Shown: piece after piece, positions 1 through 8,496 of the stretch
How positions within the stretch are numbered: the stretch's first letter is position 1
Layout of the letters: every line of letters starts with the position of its first letter
Assembly: GCF_001463745.1 (NCBI RefSeq)
Contig: NZ_BBWJ01000019.1
Span: forward strand, 43,330-107,329
DNA length: 64,000 bases
Direction: 5' to 3'
Source: Aureimonas sp. AU22
GTDB taxonomy: Bacteria; Pseudomonadota; Alphaproteobacteria; Rhizobiales; Rhizobiaceae
Program-made: the position numbers and the translations under genes
The notes under the pieces: generated by a model
Seen by the model: the letters and a program-made list of their open reading frames with translations, nothing else
Told to the model about the DNA's origin: nothing
Database searches by the model: none

Positions 1-1
1 G

Positions 2-550
2 ATGACCGAGAAGAGCGCGGACGCGTTCCGCACCATCAGCGAAGCGGCGGAAGAACTCGACCTCCCGCCGCATGTCCTGCGTTTCTGGGAAACGCGCTTT
101 CCCCAGATCAAGCCCATGAAGCGAGGCGGCGGCCGACGGTACTACCGCCCGGACGACGTCGAGCTTCTGAAGGGCATCCGGTATCTTCTCTACGTCCGCG
201 GTTTCACGATCCGCGGCGTCCAGCGAATCCTGAAGGAGAGCGGCCACCGCGCTGTCATGGCGATCGGGGCCGGCGACCTGTCCGGCCTCGATCGACTACA
301 GGCCGGCAAGGCGCAACGCGTGGAGCCGAACGCCGTGCCGGACGTGCTCGACGAGGAACCGGAAGACGACGCGTCGGATCAACCGGTGCCGGAGCAGCGT
401 CGGAGCGGCTTGTCGAACCTCCTGCGTCGGGATCGCGACGCACACGGGGGATCGCCCAGCGCCGCGCTGTCGCGCGACGGTGTGGATCGGCTGAATGGGG
501 TCATCCTCGAGCTTCTGGAACTCAAGCGTCTCCTCGATCAGGTGCGTTGA
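2..550 (+). CDS. MerR-family transcriptional regulator
   Basis: A 182-residue DNA-binding regulator. Residues about 10-75 form a MerR winged helix: the segment starting [11 protein letters not shown] is the helix-turn-helix, [12 protein letters not shown] follows, and [14 protein letters not shown] is the wing with the family's R-Y-Y-R pattern. After about residue 85 the protein is a low-complexity acidic linker and a short C-terminal helix ([15 protein letters not shown]), with no recognisable effector domain and no cysteines for metal binding. In rhizobia a gene of this kind typically follows ihfA and precedes a tRNA-Pro. The tRNA is present here, but the region upstream lies outside the window. 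The ATG begins at base 2, so the ribosome-binding site cannot be checked. The target genes are unknown. Confidence 0.85.
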   Translation: MTEKSADAFRTISEAAEELDLPPHVLRFWETRFPQIKPMKRGGGRRYYRPDDVELLKGIRYLLYVRGFTIRGVQRILKESGHRAVMAIGAGDLSGLDRLQAGKAQRVEPNAVPDVLDEEPEDDASDQPVPEQRRSGLSNLLRRDRDAHGGSPSAALSRDGVDRLNGVILELLELKRLLDQVR

Positions 551-611
551 CGGCGTTCCCACCGTCTTCGCCCTTGCATCGGGGCCTCGCATTGATTAGG
601 GAAACTCTCGT

Positions 612-688
612 CGGAGCGTAGCGCAGCCTGGTAGCGCACCTGAATGGGGTTCAGGGGGTCGGAGGTTCGAATCCTCTCGCTCCGACCA
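612..688 (+). tRNA. tRNA-Pro (anticodon GGG)
   Basis: A 77-nt cloverleaf. The acceptor stem CGGAGCG (612-618) pairs perfectly with CGCTCCG (678-684), followed by discriminator A and an encoded CCA (686-688). The anticodon arm is CCTGA / TCAGG with the seven-base loop ATGGGGT, giving anticodon GGG (reads CCC and CCU proline codons). The T-arm contains GGTTCGAATCC. It lies 61 bp after the MerR gene in the same direction. Confidence 0.96.
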
Positions 689-992
689 ATATCCGGCAGT
701 CACCGTGATCCGTTTCCAGCGGCCCATCGAACAGAGCGGGTGCGACCGGCAAGAGCCGGGCAACCGCCCTTGAGGGTACCTGCGCGCATCGCGCTGCGGA
801 ACCGCTGTTTTCCGCTGGACCCCTTCGAAGTCGTGAAATGTGCCTATCGGCGAAGGCATGAGCCTCGCCGGTGTCATGTGACCTTGCTGGCCAAGCACGA
901 CGCCCGCCAAGACCCAGCCGAAGCTCGCGCGTAGCTAGGTCTGGAGGTCTAGGAGCGGCCGCATTCGATCGCGCCGTCTCCGCATCCAATCG
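689..992. other. Gene-free gap between tRNA-Pro and diguanylate cyclase
   Basis: About 300 bp between the tRNA and the end of the convergent GGDEF gene. I see no convincing coding region, no integrase remnant and no terminator hairpin with a T-run. Short open frames here have no recognisable protein features. Confidence 0.5.
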
Positions 993-2084
993 TCAGGCCA
1001 CCCGCACCTGGTCGCGTCCGTTCGCCTTGGCTGCGTACATCGCCTTGTCGGCCTGTTCGACGGCCGCCGGAACGCTGATACCGCGGTCGGCCCAAGCGAC
1101 ACCGACGCTCACCGAAAGCCGGATCACGTCGCCGTTCCAATCGATCGGCATCCGGCTGACCGTGAGCCTCAGGCGTTCCGCGAATAGCGTCGATGCGATT
1201 CGGTCGTGGCCCGGCAGGATCATCACGAACTCTTCGCCGCCGAAACGCGCCAAGCGACCGCCGACCGGAAGGATCGATTCCGCGCGCTTGGCGAATCTCA
1301 CCAGCACATGATCACCCGCCGCATGTCCGTAGCGGTCGTTGATGCGCTTGAAGTGGTCGAGATCGACCACGACGACGCCGCTGGCGCGGTCATCGGTTTC
1401 GGTGGTCCGCATCAGGCCCGCGCGATTGAGGGCGCCGGTGAGCGGATCGTGGAGGGCTTGCCTGGCAAGGGCGGCGTGCGCCTTTTCCGCTTCCAGCGCC
1501 AGGATCGCCGTCGTCAGCAGGATCGACGATACCTGGTCGACCACGAAGATCGAGACGATGGGCACCTCCGGCGACCAGATGGATACGGGCAGCAACGGCA
1601 GGCAGATCACCACGCCGATCATGGCCAACGAACCGCCGATCACTTTGCGGATCGGCGATTGGCCGGTGCCGGTGGACAGGACGTAAGCTGCGACCGCAGC
1701 CTCGTGTACGGCGTAGGCGATGGTGCTTCCGGTGTTGATGGCCTCGGCGCCGAAACCGGCGAGATCGAGCACCACGTGGACACCAGTCGGAAGGACCGCA
1801 AAGATGGCCATGTACCTGGTCATCGCGGGTCGCCCGTCGAACAAGCGCAGGCCGACCCAGAACAGCATTCCGGCCGTGGACCAGCCTAGGGGCGACCAGA
1901 CGCTCCCGTAGCGGCCGAAGTCGACGAACCAGACCGACATGACGGCGCACACGAGAAAACTCGCTCCGAAGAACAGGTGATGAACCTTGTCCCGCCGGAG
2001 CAGCCAGCAGCAGCCGAGCACGACACCGCACGTCAGGAAGACGACGAAGTCCGTAAACTGCAGTGTTGGAATGGAGAGAATCAT
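993..2084 (-). CDS. Membrane-anchored diguanylate cyclase (GGDEF domain)
   Basis: A 363-residue protein predicted to make cyclic di-GMP from two GTP. The N-terminal half is hydrophobic with about six or seven membrane segments (for example FVVFLTCGVVLGCCWLL). The C-terminal 170 residues are a GGDEF domain: DPLTGALNRAGL at its start, VVDLDHFKRINDRYGHAAGD, then the active-site motif GGEEF within RLARFGGEEFVMIL. The residues before GGEEF read RLAR, so the RxxD product-inhibition site is absent. The start chosen is MILSIPTLQF, which places the first membrane segment at the N terminus; an in-frame extension of 24 residues upstream looks non-coding. No partner phosphodiesterase is nearby. Confidence 0.88.
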   Translation of the reverse strand: MILSIPTLQFTDFVVFLTCGVVLGCCWLLRRDKVHHLFFGASFLVCAVMSVWFVDFGRYGSVWSPLGWSTAGMLFWVGLRLFDGRPAMTRYMAIFAVLPTGVHVVLDLAGFGAEAINTGSTIAYAVHEAAVAAYVLSTGTGQSPIRKVIGGSLAMIGVVICLPLLPVSIWSPEVPIVSIFVVDQVSSILLTTAILALEAEKAHAALARQALHDPLTGALNRAGLMRTTETDDRASGVVVVDLDHFKRINDRYGHAAGDHVLVRFAKRAESILPVGGRLARFGGEEFVMILPGHDRIASTLFAERLRLTVSRMPIDWNGDVIRLSVSVGVAWADRGISVPAAVEQADKAMYAAKANGRDQVRVA

Positions 2085-2247
2085 GATCGACGGTCCAGTG
2101 TCGTTCCCGCAACTGTCGCGTGCGGGCGTGAATGGTTCCCTAGGCCGAGCCCCCATTCTCGCGTCATCGTTAAGCGCTGGTTTCGTGCCCCCCGAACTCG
2201 ATGCATCTCATCGGGAGGCGACGCCCGGTGCGTCATCCCGCAATGAA

Positions 2248-2276
2248 TTGACTTAACCGCCGCGGCTTGAAATGAT
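2248..2276 (+). promoter_or_regulatory. Possible sigma-70 promoter for the uxaA-type gene
   Basis: TTGACT (2248-2253), a 17-bp spacer, and AATGAT (2271-2276), 40 bp before the chosen start codon at 2317. The -35 box is good and the -10 box matches 4 of 6. This is inferred from sequence only. Confidence 0.45.
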
Positions 2277-2316
2277 CATTGCCGACAATAACCATTCCAA
2301 GCGCCGGAAGTCTGCT

Positions 2317-3855
2317 ATGTCGGCTGTCCTCGACGTCTCGCCCACCATCCGTCTCAACGAAAGCGACAATGTCGTCGTCGCGCGACGCTCCATCGCCGTC
2401 GGCGAGCATGTGGGCGTAGGCGAAATCCGCGCCATGGCGGAAATCCCGAGCGGCCACAAGGTGGCGATCGGGACCGTGGAGGAGGGCGGGCGCGTCCTGA
2501 AATACGGGCAGGTGATCGGCTATGCGACGAGGCCGATCGCGCCCGGGGACCACGTCCACCTCCACAATCTCGGCATGCTGGATAGCGACGTGCATCACGA
2601 GTTCGCCGCCGATGCGCGGCCGACGCCGCTTCTGCCCGAAGCCGAGCGACGCACCTTCATGGGCTATCCCCGCGCCGACGGGCAGGTCGGCACGCGCAAC
2701 TATATCGGCATCGTCTCGTCGGTGAACTGCTCGGCCACGGTGTCGCGCGCGATCGCGGACCATTTCAACCGCAAGGGCGGTCTCGACGGTTTCCCGAACG
2801 TCGACGGCGTGGTGGCACTGACGCATGGCCAGGGATGCGCGCTGAATCTGAAGACGGAGGGTTACACCTACCTCGCGCGCACGCTCTCGGGCTATGCGCG
2901 CAACCCGAACTTCGGCGGCATCCTGATGATCGGTCTGGGATGCGAGACCAACCAGATCTCCTTCATCACCGAGAAATACGGGCTGGAGGAAGGGCCGCTG
3001 ATGCGGACGATGACGATCCAGCAGCTCGGCGGCACGCGCAGAACGGTCGAAGAGGCGAGCGCAATCATCAACGAGATGCTGCCCACGATCAACGCCGTGG
3101 AGCGCACCGAGCAGCCGCTCTCGAAGCTCAAGCTCGCGCTAGAATGCGGCGGTTCGGACGGCTACTCCGGCATCTCGGCCAACCCGGCGCTCGGCTATGC
3201 GTCCGACCTTCTCGTGCGCAACGGCGGCACGGCGTGTCTGGCGGAAACGCCGGAGATCTACGGGGCCGAGCATCTCCTGACCCGCCGGGCCTCGACCCCG
3301 GCCGTGGCCCAGAAACTGGTGGACCGGATCGAGTGGTGGCGCGAGTACACCGCCCGTCACGGCGCGGAGCTGAATAACAATCCCTCTCATGGCAACAAGG
3401 CCGGTGGGCTGACCACCATCCTGGAAAAGTCGCTCGGCGCCGTCGCCAAGGGCGGCTCGATGCCGCTGGAGGCGGTCTACGAATATGCCGAGCCGATCGA
3501 CCGGACGGGCTTCGTGTTCATGGACACCCCGGGCTACGACCCGGTGGCCGTGACGGGCCAGATCGCCGGCGGCTGCAACATGCTGGTCTTCACCACCGGA
3601 CGCGGCTCCGTGTCGGGCTGGAAACCGGTGCCGACGATCAAGGTCGCCACCAACAACGCCATGTACGAGCACATGAGCGACGACATGGACGTCAATTGCG
3701 GGGGCATCGTCACCGGCGAGGAGACGATCGAGCAATCCGGCACCCGCATGTTCGAGACGATCCTCGCCGTGGCGTCCGGCAAGCGCACACAGAGCGAGAT
3801 CTACGACTACGGCGACAACGAGTTCGTTCCCTGGCAACTCGGCGCGATCACCTGA
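2317..3855 (+). CDS. uxaA: UxaA-family sugar-acid dehydratase (altronate dehydratase-like)
   Basis: A 512-residue cytoplasmic hydro-lyase. Residues about 10-95 form the small SAF-type N-terminal domain (NVVVARRSIAVGEHV...). From about residue 115 the main UxaA/GarD domain begins with GYPRADGQVGTRNYIGI, followed by VNCSATVSRAIADHF, ALTHGQGCAL, GLGCETNQI and the C-terminal DVNCGGIVTGEETIEQ. The cysteines in these motifs are the likely iron ligands in the family. The most likely reaction is D-altronate to 2-dehydro-3-deoxy-D-gluconate; galactarate dehydratase is the main alternative. The start ATG at 2317 has GGAAG seven bases upstream; an in-frame ATG at 2272 has none. A GntR-type regulator follows five bases after the stop. 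No other hexuronate genes are in the window. Confidence 0.85.
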   Translation: MSAVLDVSPTIRLNESDNVVVARRSIAVGEHVGVGEIRAMAEIPSGHKVAIGTVEEGGRVLKYGQVIGYATRPIAPGDHVHLHNLGMLDSDVHHEFAADARPTPLLPEAERRTFMGYPRADGQVGTRNYIGIVSSVNCSATVSRAIADHFNRKGGLDGFPNVDGVVALTHGQGCALNLKTEGYTYLARTLSGYARNPNFGGILMIGLGCETNQISFITEKYGLEEGPLMRTMTIQQLGGTRRTVEEASAIINEMLPTINAVERTEQPLSKLKLALECGGSDGYSGISANPALGYASDLLVRNGGTACLAETPEIYGAEHLLTRRASTPAVAQKLVDRIEWWREYTARHGAELNNNPSHGNKAGGLTTILEKSLGAVAKGGSMPLEAVYEYAEPIDRTGFVFMDTPGYDPVAVTGQIAGGCNMLVFTTGRGSVSGWKPVPTIKVATNNAMYEHMSDDMDVNCGGIVTGEETIEQSGTRMFETILAVASGKRTQSEIYDYGDNEFVPWQLGAIT

Positions 3856-3860
3856 ACGAC

Positions 3861-4844
3861 ATGCCGCAAGGCGAGGGGAGCGCGAGGCGACCGACATACG
3901 AACGCATCGCCGGGGTCCTGCGCTCTGCGATGGACGCGGGTCGCCTCCCGCCGGGTCTCGTCCTGTCCGAGGTGCCGCTTTCGCGTTTGTTCGGCGCCGG
4001 CCGCTCGCCGGTGAAACAGGCGCTGGCGCAACTCGAAGCCGATGGTCTCGTGCGACGGTTCGACGGTCGGGGCCTCGTCGTCGGCAACGCTGCGCCGAAC
4101 CGCGCCGCAGTCACACCCGCGATGCTCAACCTTTCGGCCATCGCCCTCGGCTCGATCCACGAGCGAACCGCGGATGCCCTCTACTACGGCGTCGAAAGGG
4201 AGCTGATCCTTCATTCCCTGCGCGGGGCGTTTCGGGTCAACGAACTGGCCCTGTCGCGCCATCTCGACATCGGCCGCAGCGTCGCGCGGGACATCCTTCT
4301 GCGTGCGCAGGCGGTGGGACTGCTGGAGAAGGGTGACAATTCCCGCTGGACCATCGTTCCGCTGGGGCATGAGCGCGTCGACCAGTTCTACGAACTGCGC
4401 CTGCTCCTGGAGCCGGTGGCCCTCGCGCAGGCCGCACCGCGCATCCCGCCTGAACTCCTGGCAACGGTGAACGCGCGGCATTGCGAGGCGTCCGGCAAGT
4501 GGCCCGATCTCGACGCGGCGACACTCGACCGACTGGAGGAGGATCTCCATGTCGCCTGCCTCGGCTTTGCGACGAATCCGGAGATCGGCGAAGCGTTGCG
4601 CCGGAGCCGGACGGTCATGCTCTCCGGCAAGCACGTCCAGCGCGCACTGGGCGCGACCGCCGCGTTGGATCGGTTCATGGATGAGCATGTCGAGGTCATC
4701 GAGGCGCTTCGGCGGGGCGAGGTGCAAGCCGCCACGCAGAGCCTTGCGCGTCACCTGGCCTCCTCCCGCACGAAGGCCCTCGACCGGCTCGCGGCATTCC
4801 AGCGCCTTCCGTCTCCGGAACCGGCGCCTTACATCGACGCCTGA
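3861..4844 (+). CDS. GntR/FadR-type regulator with two winged-helix domains
   Basis: A 327-residue predicted repressor, probably controlling the dehydratase gene that ends five bases upstream. Residues about 10-76 are a normal GntR winged helix (RPTYERIAGVLRSAMDAGRL, LSRLFGAGRSPVKQALAQLEADGLV, then a wing). Residues about 105-168 look like a second one: VERELILHSLRGAFRVNELA, LSRHLDIGRSVARDILLRAQAVGLLE, then RWTIVPL as a wing. Residues about 175-310 resemble the helical FCD ligand domain, with candidate metal ligands in EEDLHVACLGF, DEHVEVIEALRRG and LARHLASS. Usual FadR-type proteins are 220-250 residues with one HTH, so this is about 80-100 longer. The start ATG at 3861 follows the upstream stop directly. 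Confidence 0.8.
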   Translation: MPQGEGSARRPTYERIAGVLRSAMDAGRLPPGLVLSEVPLSRLFGAGRSPVKQALAQLEADGLVRRFDGRGLVVGNAAPNRAAVTPAMLNLSAIALGSIHERTADALYYGVERELILHSLRGAFRVNELALSRHLDIGRSVARDILLRAQAVGLLEKGDNSRWTIVPLGHERVDQFYELRLLLEPVALAQAAPRIPPELLATVNARHCEASGKWPDLDAATLDRLEEDLHVACLGFATNPEIGEALRRSRTVMLSGKHVQRALGATAALDRFMDEHVEVIEALRRGEVQAATQSLARHLASSRTKALDRLAAFQRLPSPEPAPYIDA

Positions 4845-5026
4845 CCGCGCACCCGGTCCTCGATCGCGCTCTCGATCGACGCGGTTTCAAGCGGCTGCCC
4901 GTAACGTCGGCGGTACAATGCGAGGATGACGTCCTGTATTCCTTCGGACGTTGAGCTGCACGCCGACTTCGGAGTGGCGAAGTTCCCCACAAACGGACCG
5001 TGACCAAGTTTCCTATCGCCTCTCAT
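4829..5026 (-). CDS. Possible small protein, 65 residues, function unknown
   Basis: A short open frame in the otherwise empty 350-bp gap between the GntR and nadE genes, on the opposite strand. It starts with ATG preceded by GGGAGAG at good spacing, and its stop lies 16 bases inside the end of the GntR gene. The C-terminal part (SEGIQDVILALYRRRYGQPL, ending IESAIEDRVRGQ) reads like an amphipathic helical protein tail. I recognise no family. It could equally be a decayed gene or chance. Confidence 0.3.
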   Translation of the reverse strand: MRGDRKLGHGPFVGNFATPKSACSSTSEGIQDVILALYRRRYGQPLETASIESAIEDRVRGQASM

Positions 5027-5194
5027 CCCGTCTCTCCCAGTCGTGAGGGCGCGGACGTCAGCCCGGCGGTTCCGCCCAAAACAGGCGGATGGCTGGTGGG
5101 CGGAATGGGTGGAACGGCCCGCCCGAATCGGACTTAACCTTTTCCGAAGAGGCCGGGCGGAGCCCAGTGCCGCGTTCGAGTATCGGAGATCGAC

Positions 5195-7288
5195 TTGGCC
5201 TTGTCGCTGACCAACCCGGAAGAACGCGCACGCCGTTTCGCAGCCCTGCATGCCCACGGCTTCATTCGCGTCGCGGTCTCGACGCCGCGCGTGCACGTGG
5301 CGGATCCCGCGGCGAATGCCGAGGCGATCTTGGTGGAAGCGCGACGGGCGGCTGGGGAGGGGGTCGATCTCCTGGTTTATCCCGAGTTGTCGATCTCGGC
5401 CTACGCCATCGATGACCTGCACCTGCAGGACGCCCTGCTGGACCGCGTGGAGGAGGCAGTCGGCCGTATCCGCGATGCCAGCGCCGAGCTGCCCACGGTG
5501 CTCCTCGTGGGCGCCCCGCTCCGCCGCAACGGCCGTCTCTACAACTGCGCACTCGCGATCGCGCGCGGTCGCATCCTCGGGATCGTGCCGAAGATCTTCC
5601 TGCCCAATTATCGGGAGTACTACGAGAAGCGCTGGTTCGCCTCCGGGTACGGCATCGTCGGCGAGGACCTCGCCATTGCCGGCGAGATCGTTCCGTTCGG
5701 TACGGACCTCGTCTTCGAGGCCGAGGATCTGCGCGACTTCGTCTTCCATATCGAGATCTGCGAGGACTACTGGGCGCCGAACCCGCCCTCGATCCGAGGG
5801 GCGCTAGCCGGTGCGCTCCTGCTCTGCAATCTTTCGGCGTCTCCGATCGTCGTCGGCAAGTCGGCCGACCGGCATGTCCTCACCGCCGCGCACGCGATGC
5901 GCTGCATGGCGGCCTATATGTATTCCGCAGCTGGTGCGGGCGAGAGCACCAACGATCTGTCCTGGGACGGACAGGCGGTGATCTACGAGATGGGCGACCT
6001 TCTCGTGGAATCCGAGCGTTTCGCCCGTGAGCCGCAGCTGACCGTGGCCGACGTCGACCTCCAGCGCTTGCGTCTGGAGCGCATGCGCACCCCGACCTTC
6101 AACGACGCGGCCGCTTTCGACGGGCACCCGGAGCAGGAGTTCCGGCGCGTCCGCTTCCCGCACGAACCGGGTTTTGCCGATGTCGGCCTGCGCCGACCCG
6201 TTCGGCGCTTCCCCTATGTGCCGAACGCGCAGGATCGCCTCGACGCCGACTGCTACGAGGCCTTCAACATTCAGGTGCACGGCCTGGTGAAGCGCTTCGA
6301 GTCGACGCCTGGCGACAAGATGGTGATCGGCGTCTCCGGCGGTCTCGATTCGACCCATGCCTTGATCGTCGCCGCCAAGGCCTGCGACTGGCTGGGCCTG
6401 CCGCGCACTGCGATACTCGGCTTCACCCTGCCGGGCTTCGCGACGGGCGAGGAGACAAAGGCGAACGCCTGGACGCTGATGCGCGCGCTCGGCATCGAGG
6501 CCGGCGAGATCGACATCCGCCCGACGGCACGCCAGATGCTGGGCGACATGGGCCACGCCTTCTCGAAGGGCGAACCCGTCTACGACATCACCTTCGAGAA
6601 TGTGCAGGCGGGGCTTCGAACCGACTTCCTCTTCCGCCTCGCCAACCAGCGCAACGGCTTCGTGATCGGCACGGGCGACCTGTCGGAACTGGCGCTCGGC
6701 TGGTGCACCTATGGCGTCGGCGACCAGATGAGCCATTACAACGTCAACGCAGGCGTTCCGAAGACGCTGATCCAGTACCTGATCCGCTGGACAGTCGCGA
6801 GCGGCCAGTTCGACGAGGCGACAGGCGAAGTGCTCGAAGCGATCCTTGCCACCGAGATTTCGCCCGAGCTGGTGCCGGCCGACGCGAGCGGGGCCATCCA
6901 GAGCACGCAGGCCAAGATCGGCCCCTACGAACTCAACGACTTCTTCCTGTTCCATACGATGCGCTACGGCCAGCCTCCGTCCAAGGTGGCGTTTCTGGCC
7001 TGGCATGCATGGCGCGATGCAGCGGCCGGACGCTGGCCCGCGAACTTCCCGGAAGCGGCGAAGAACGCATACGATCTCGCCACCATCCGTCACTGGCTGG
7101 AACGGTTCCTGGTGCGATTCTTCCAGACCGCGCAGTTCAAGCGCACCGCCATGCCGAACGGCCCGAAGGTCTCGGCCGGCGGCAGCCTGTCGCCGCGCGG
7201 CGATTGGCGCGCGCCATCCGACGCGTCGCACAAGGCCTGGACCGCCGACATCGCGGCAATCCCCCTCGAGGAGCCGTCCTGGAAATAG
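5195..7288 (+). CDS. nadE: Glutamine-dependent NAD+ synthetase
   Basis: A 697-residue two-domain enzyme that amidates nicotinic acid adenine dinucleotide to NAD+ using glutamine and ATP. Residues about 20-300 are a nitrilase-type glutaminase: catalytic Glu in YPELSISAY (E64), Lys in VPKIFLPNYREYYEKRWF, and Cys in HIEICEDYWAPNPPS. The second half is the ATP-pyrophosphatase domain with the P-loop SGGLDS near residue 380 (MVIGVSGGLDSTHAL) and GTGDLSELALGWCTYG. The length is normal for the glutamine-using class. The start is TTG with GGAG six bases upstream; no better start exists before the conserved N terminus. Confidence 0.95.
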   Translation: MALSLTNPEERARRFAALHAHGFIRVAVSTPRVHVADPAANAEAILVEARRAAGEGVDLLVYPELSISAYAIDDLHLQDALLDRVEEAVGRIRDASAELPTVLLVGAPLRRNGRLYNCALAIARGRILGIVPKIFLPNYREYYEKRWFASGYGIVGEDLAIAGEIVPFGTDLVFEAEDLRDFVFHIEICEDYWAPNPPSIRGALAGALLLCNLSASPIVVGKSADRHVLTAAHAMRCMAAYMYSAAGAGESTNDLSWDGQAVIYEMGDLLVESERFAREPQLTVADVDLQRLRLERMRTPTFNDAAAFDGHPEQEFRRVRFPHEPGFADVGLRRPVRRFPYVPNAQDRLDADCYEAFNIQVHGLVKRFESTPGDKMVIGVSGGLDSTHALIVAAKACDWLGLPRTAILGFTLPGFATGEETKANAWTLMRALGIEAGEIDIRPTARQMLGDMGHAFSKGEPVYDITFENVQAGLRTDFLFRLANQRNGFVIGTGDLSELALGWCTYGVGDQMSHYNVNAGVPKTLIQYLIRWTVASGQFDEATGEVLEAILATEISPELVPADASGAIQSTQAKIGPYELNDFFLFHTMRYGQPPSKVAFLAWHAWRDAAAGRWPANFPEAAKNAYDLATIRHWLERFLVRFFQTAQFKRTAMPNGPKVSAGGSLSPRGDWRAPSDASHKAWTADIAAIPLEEPSWK

Positions 7289-7356
7289 GATACGCGGAAA
7301 GGGACGGTTCGATCCCGGCCCGTCGCGTCATCGGCAGTTCGTGGAAAGGTGGGGAA

Positions 7357-7431
7357 TGGTGGGCGATACTGGGATTGAACCAGTGACCCCTGCAGTGTGA
7401 ATGCAGTGCTCTCCCGCTGAGCTAATCGCCC
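7357..7431 (-). tRNA. tRNA-Val (anticodon CAC)
   Basis: A 75-nt cloverleaf on the minus strand. The acceptor GGGCGAT pairs with ATCGCCC, then discriminator A and an encoded CCA (7357-7359). The anticodon stem CTGCA/TGCAG holds the loop TTCACAC, giving anticodon CAC for GUG codons. The T-arm has GGTTCAATCC. It lies 68 bp beyond nadE on the opposite strand, with its own promoter upstream. Confidence 0.96.
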
Positions 7432-7466
7432 GTCGCGCCGGTCGGTGCCGTCTGCGAACGAGACTG

Positions 7467-7495
7467 CCTATAGTGGGCAACGCCGGGCTCGTCAA
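7467..7495 (-). promoter_or_regulatory. Sigma-70 promoter of tRNA-Val
   Basis: On the minus strand TTGACG (7490-7495), a 17-bp spacer, then TATAGG (7467-7472), ending 35 bp before the tRNA 5' end. Both boxes are near consensus. Confidence 0.75.
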
Positions 7496-7517
7496 TCCGC
7501 TCGTTGCCGCTCCGGCG

Positions 7518-8273
7518 CTATCGGACGAGACGCTCCACGAGGGCGACGTCGATCTCGTCGAAATGGGAAACGATGGCCGTCGCCTTCTCGCGCGCCGCAC
7601 GGTCGGCGTCGTAGCCGAAGCCGAGAAGAATGGACGGAAGGCCCAGGCGCTTGGCCGCTTCGATGTCGGTATCGGTGTCGCCGATCATGACGGCGCACTC
7701 TGCCCGGCCGCCGGCCAGCGCGATCGTGCCGGACAGGTGGATCGGGTCGGGCTTCCGGGCAATGAACGTGTCCGCCCCGCAGATCGCGGCGAAACGCTCC
7801 GCGAGACCCATCTCACGCAGGAGCTTGATGGCGAGGGCTTCCGTCTTGTTGGTGCAGACGGCCAGCGTCGCGCCGGCGTCCGTCATCCGATCGAGGGTGT
7901 CGAGCGCGCCGGGGAACATCGTGGAGGCGACGGAGATATGGTCGCCGTAATAGGCGAGGAAGCGTGCCGTCTGCCGGTCGAGGTCGTCGGCGTCGAAGGA
8001 TCGGCCGGCGCGTTGATAGGCTGATGTCAGCATCGCGCGCGCGCCGTGTCCGGCGTGGGGGCGCACCGCTTCGAGCGTGGTCGGCGCAAGGTCGGCGAAG
8101 GCGAGGCAGTGGTTCAGCGCGCGAGTGAGGTCCGGCGCCGTGTCGACGAGCGTGCCGTCGAGATCGAAGACCACCGTCGCCCCTTCCAGCGGCCGCTCGC
8201 GGGTCGCCGCATGGCCGCGCGAGGGTGCGAGCAGGGCGGGGCGGGCGAGGGGAACGGAACGTGCGAAACTCAT
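7518..8273 (-). CDS. gph: HAD-superfamily phosphatase, phosphoglycolate phosphatase-like
   Basis: A 251-residue HAD hydrolase. Motif I is FDLDGTLVDTAPDL with the nucleophile and acid aspartates, motif II is AVCTNKTEAL, the lysine of motif III is in IARKPDPIHL, and motif IV is MIGDTDTDIEAA. The helical cap between motifs I and II matches the phosphoglycolate phosphatase group, which removes phosphate from 2-phosphoglycolate; HAD specificity is hard to assign from sequence alone. The start chosen is MSFARSVP, leaving an N-terminal tail of about 30 residues before the catalytic domain. It is divergent from rpiA with about 220 bp between the start codons. Confidence 0.8.
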   Translation of the reverse strand: MSFARSVPLARPALLAPSRGHAATRERPLEGATVVFDLDGTLVDTAPDLTRALNHCLAFADLAPTTLEAVRPHAGHGARAMLTSAYQRAGRSFDADDLDRQTARFLAYYGDHISVASTMFPGALDTLDRMTDAGATLAVCTNKTEALAIKLLREMGLAERFAAICGADTFIARKPDPIHLSGTIALAGGRAECAVMIGDTDTDIEAAKRLGLPSILLGFGYDADRAAREKATAIVSHFDEIDVALVERLVR

Positions 8274-8496
8274 CGTCGTGGACTTTGGCGAGCGTTGATG
8301 CCGGGTCAAGCGACCGAGGCCGGCGAACGAGGTTTCACCGCGCCTGAACCGCGCTTCCACCCCGCGCTGGAGCATTCGGGCCACAGGTTAAGGCACGATT
8401 CACCAACAAAGAGTTGCATGCGCCGACGCCGTCGCCGCTTTGCCTCGCCGCCGTGATCGACTAGAGCCGGGCACGGATCTGGAGAGGAATGCAGTC

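Noticed and set aside
612..992. Integration site at tRNA-Pro
   Set aside because: No integrase gene, no duplicated tRNA 3' end and no foreign-looking genes next to it.
5804..7231. A 475-residue open frame opposite nadE
   Set aside because: Antisense of the NAD synthetase catalytic domain; no ribosome-binding site or protein family.
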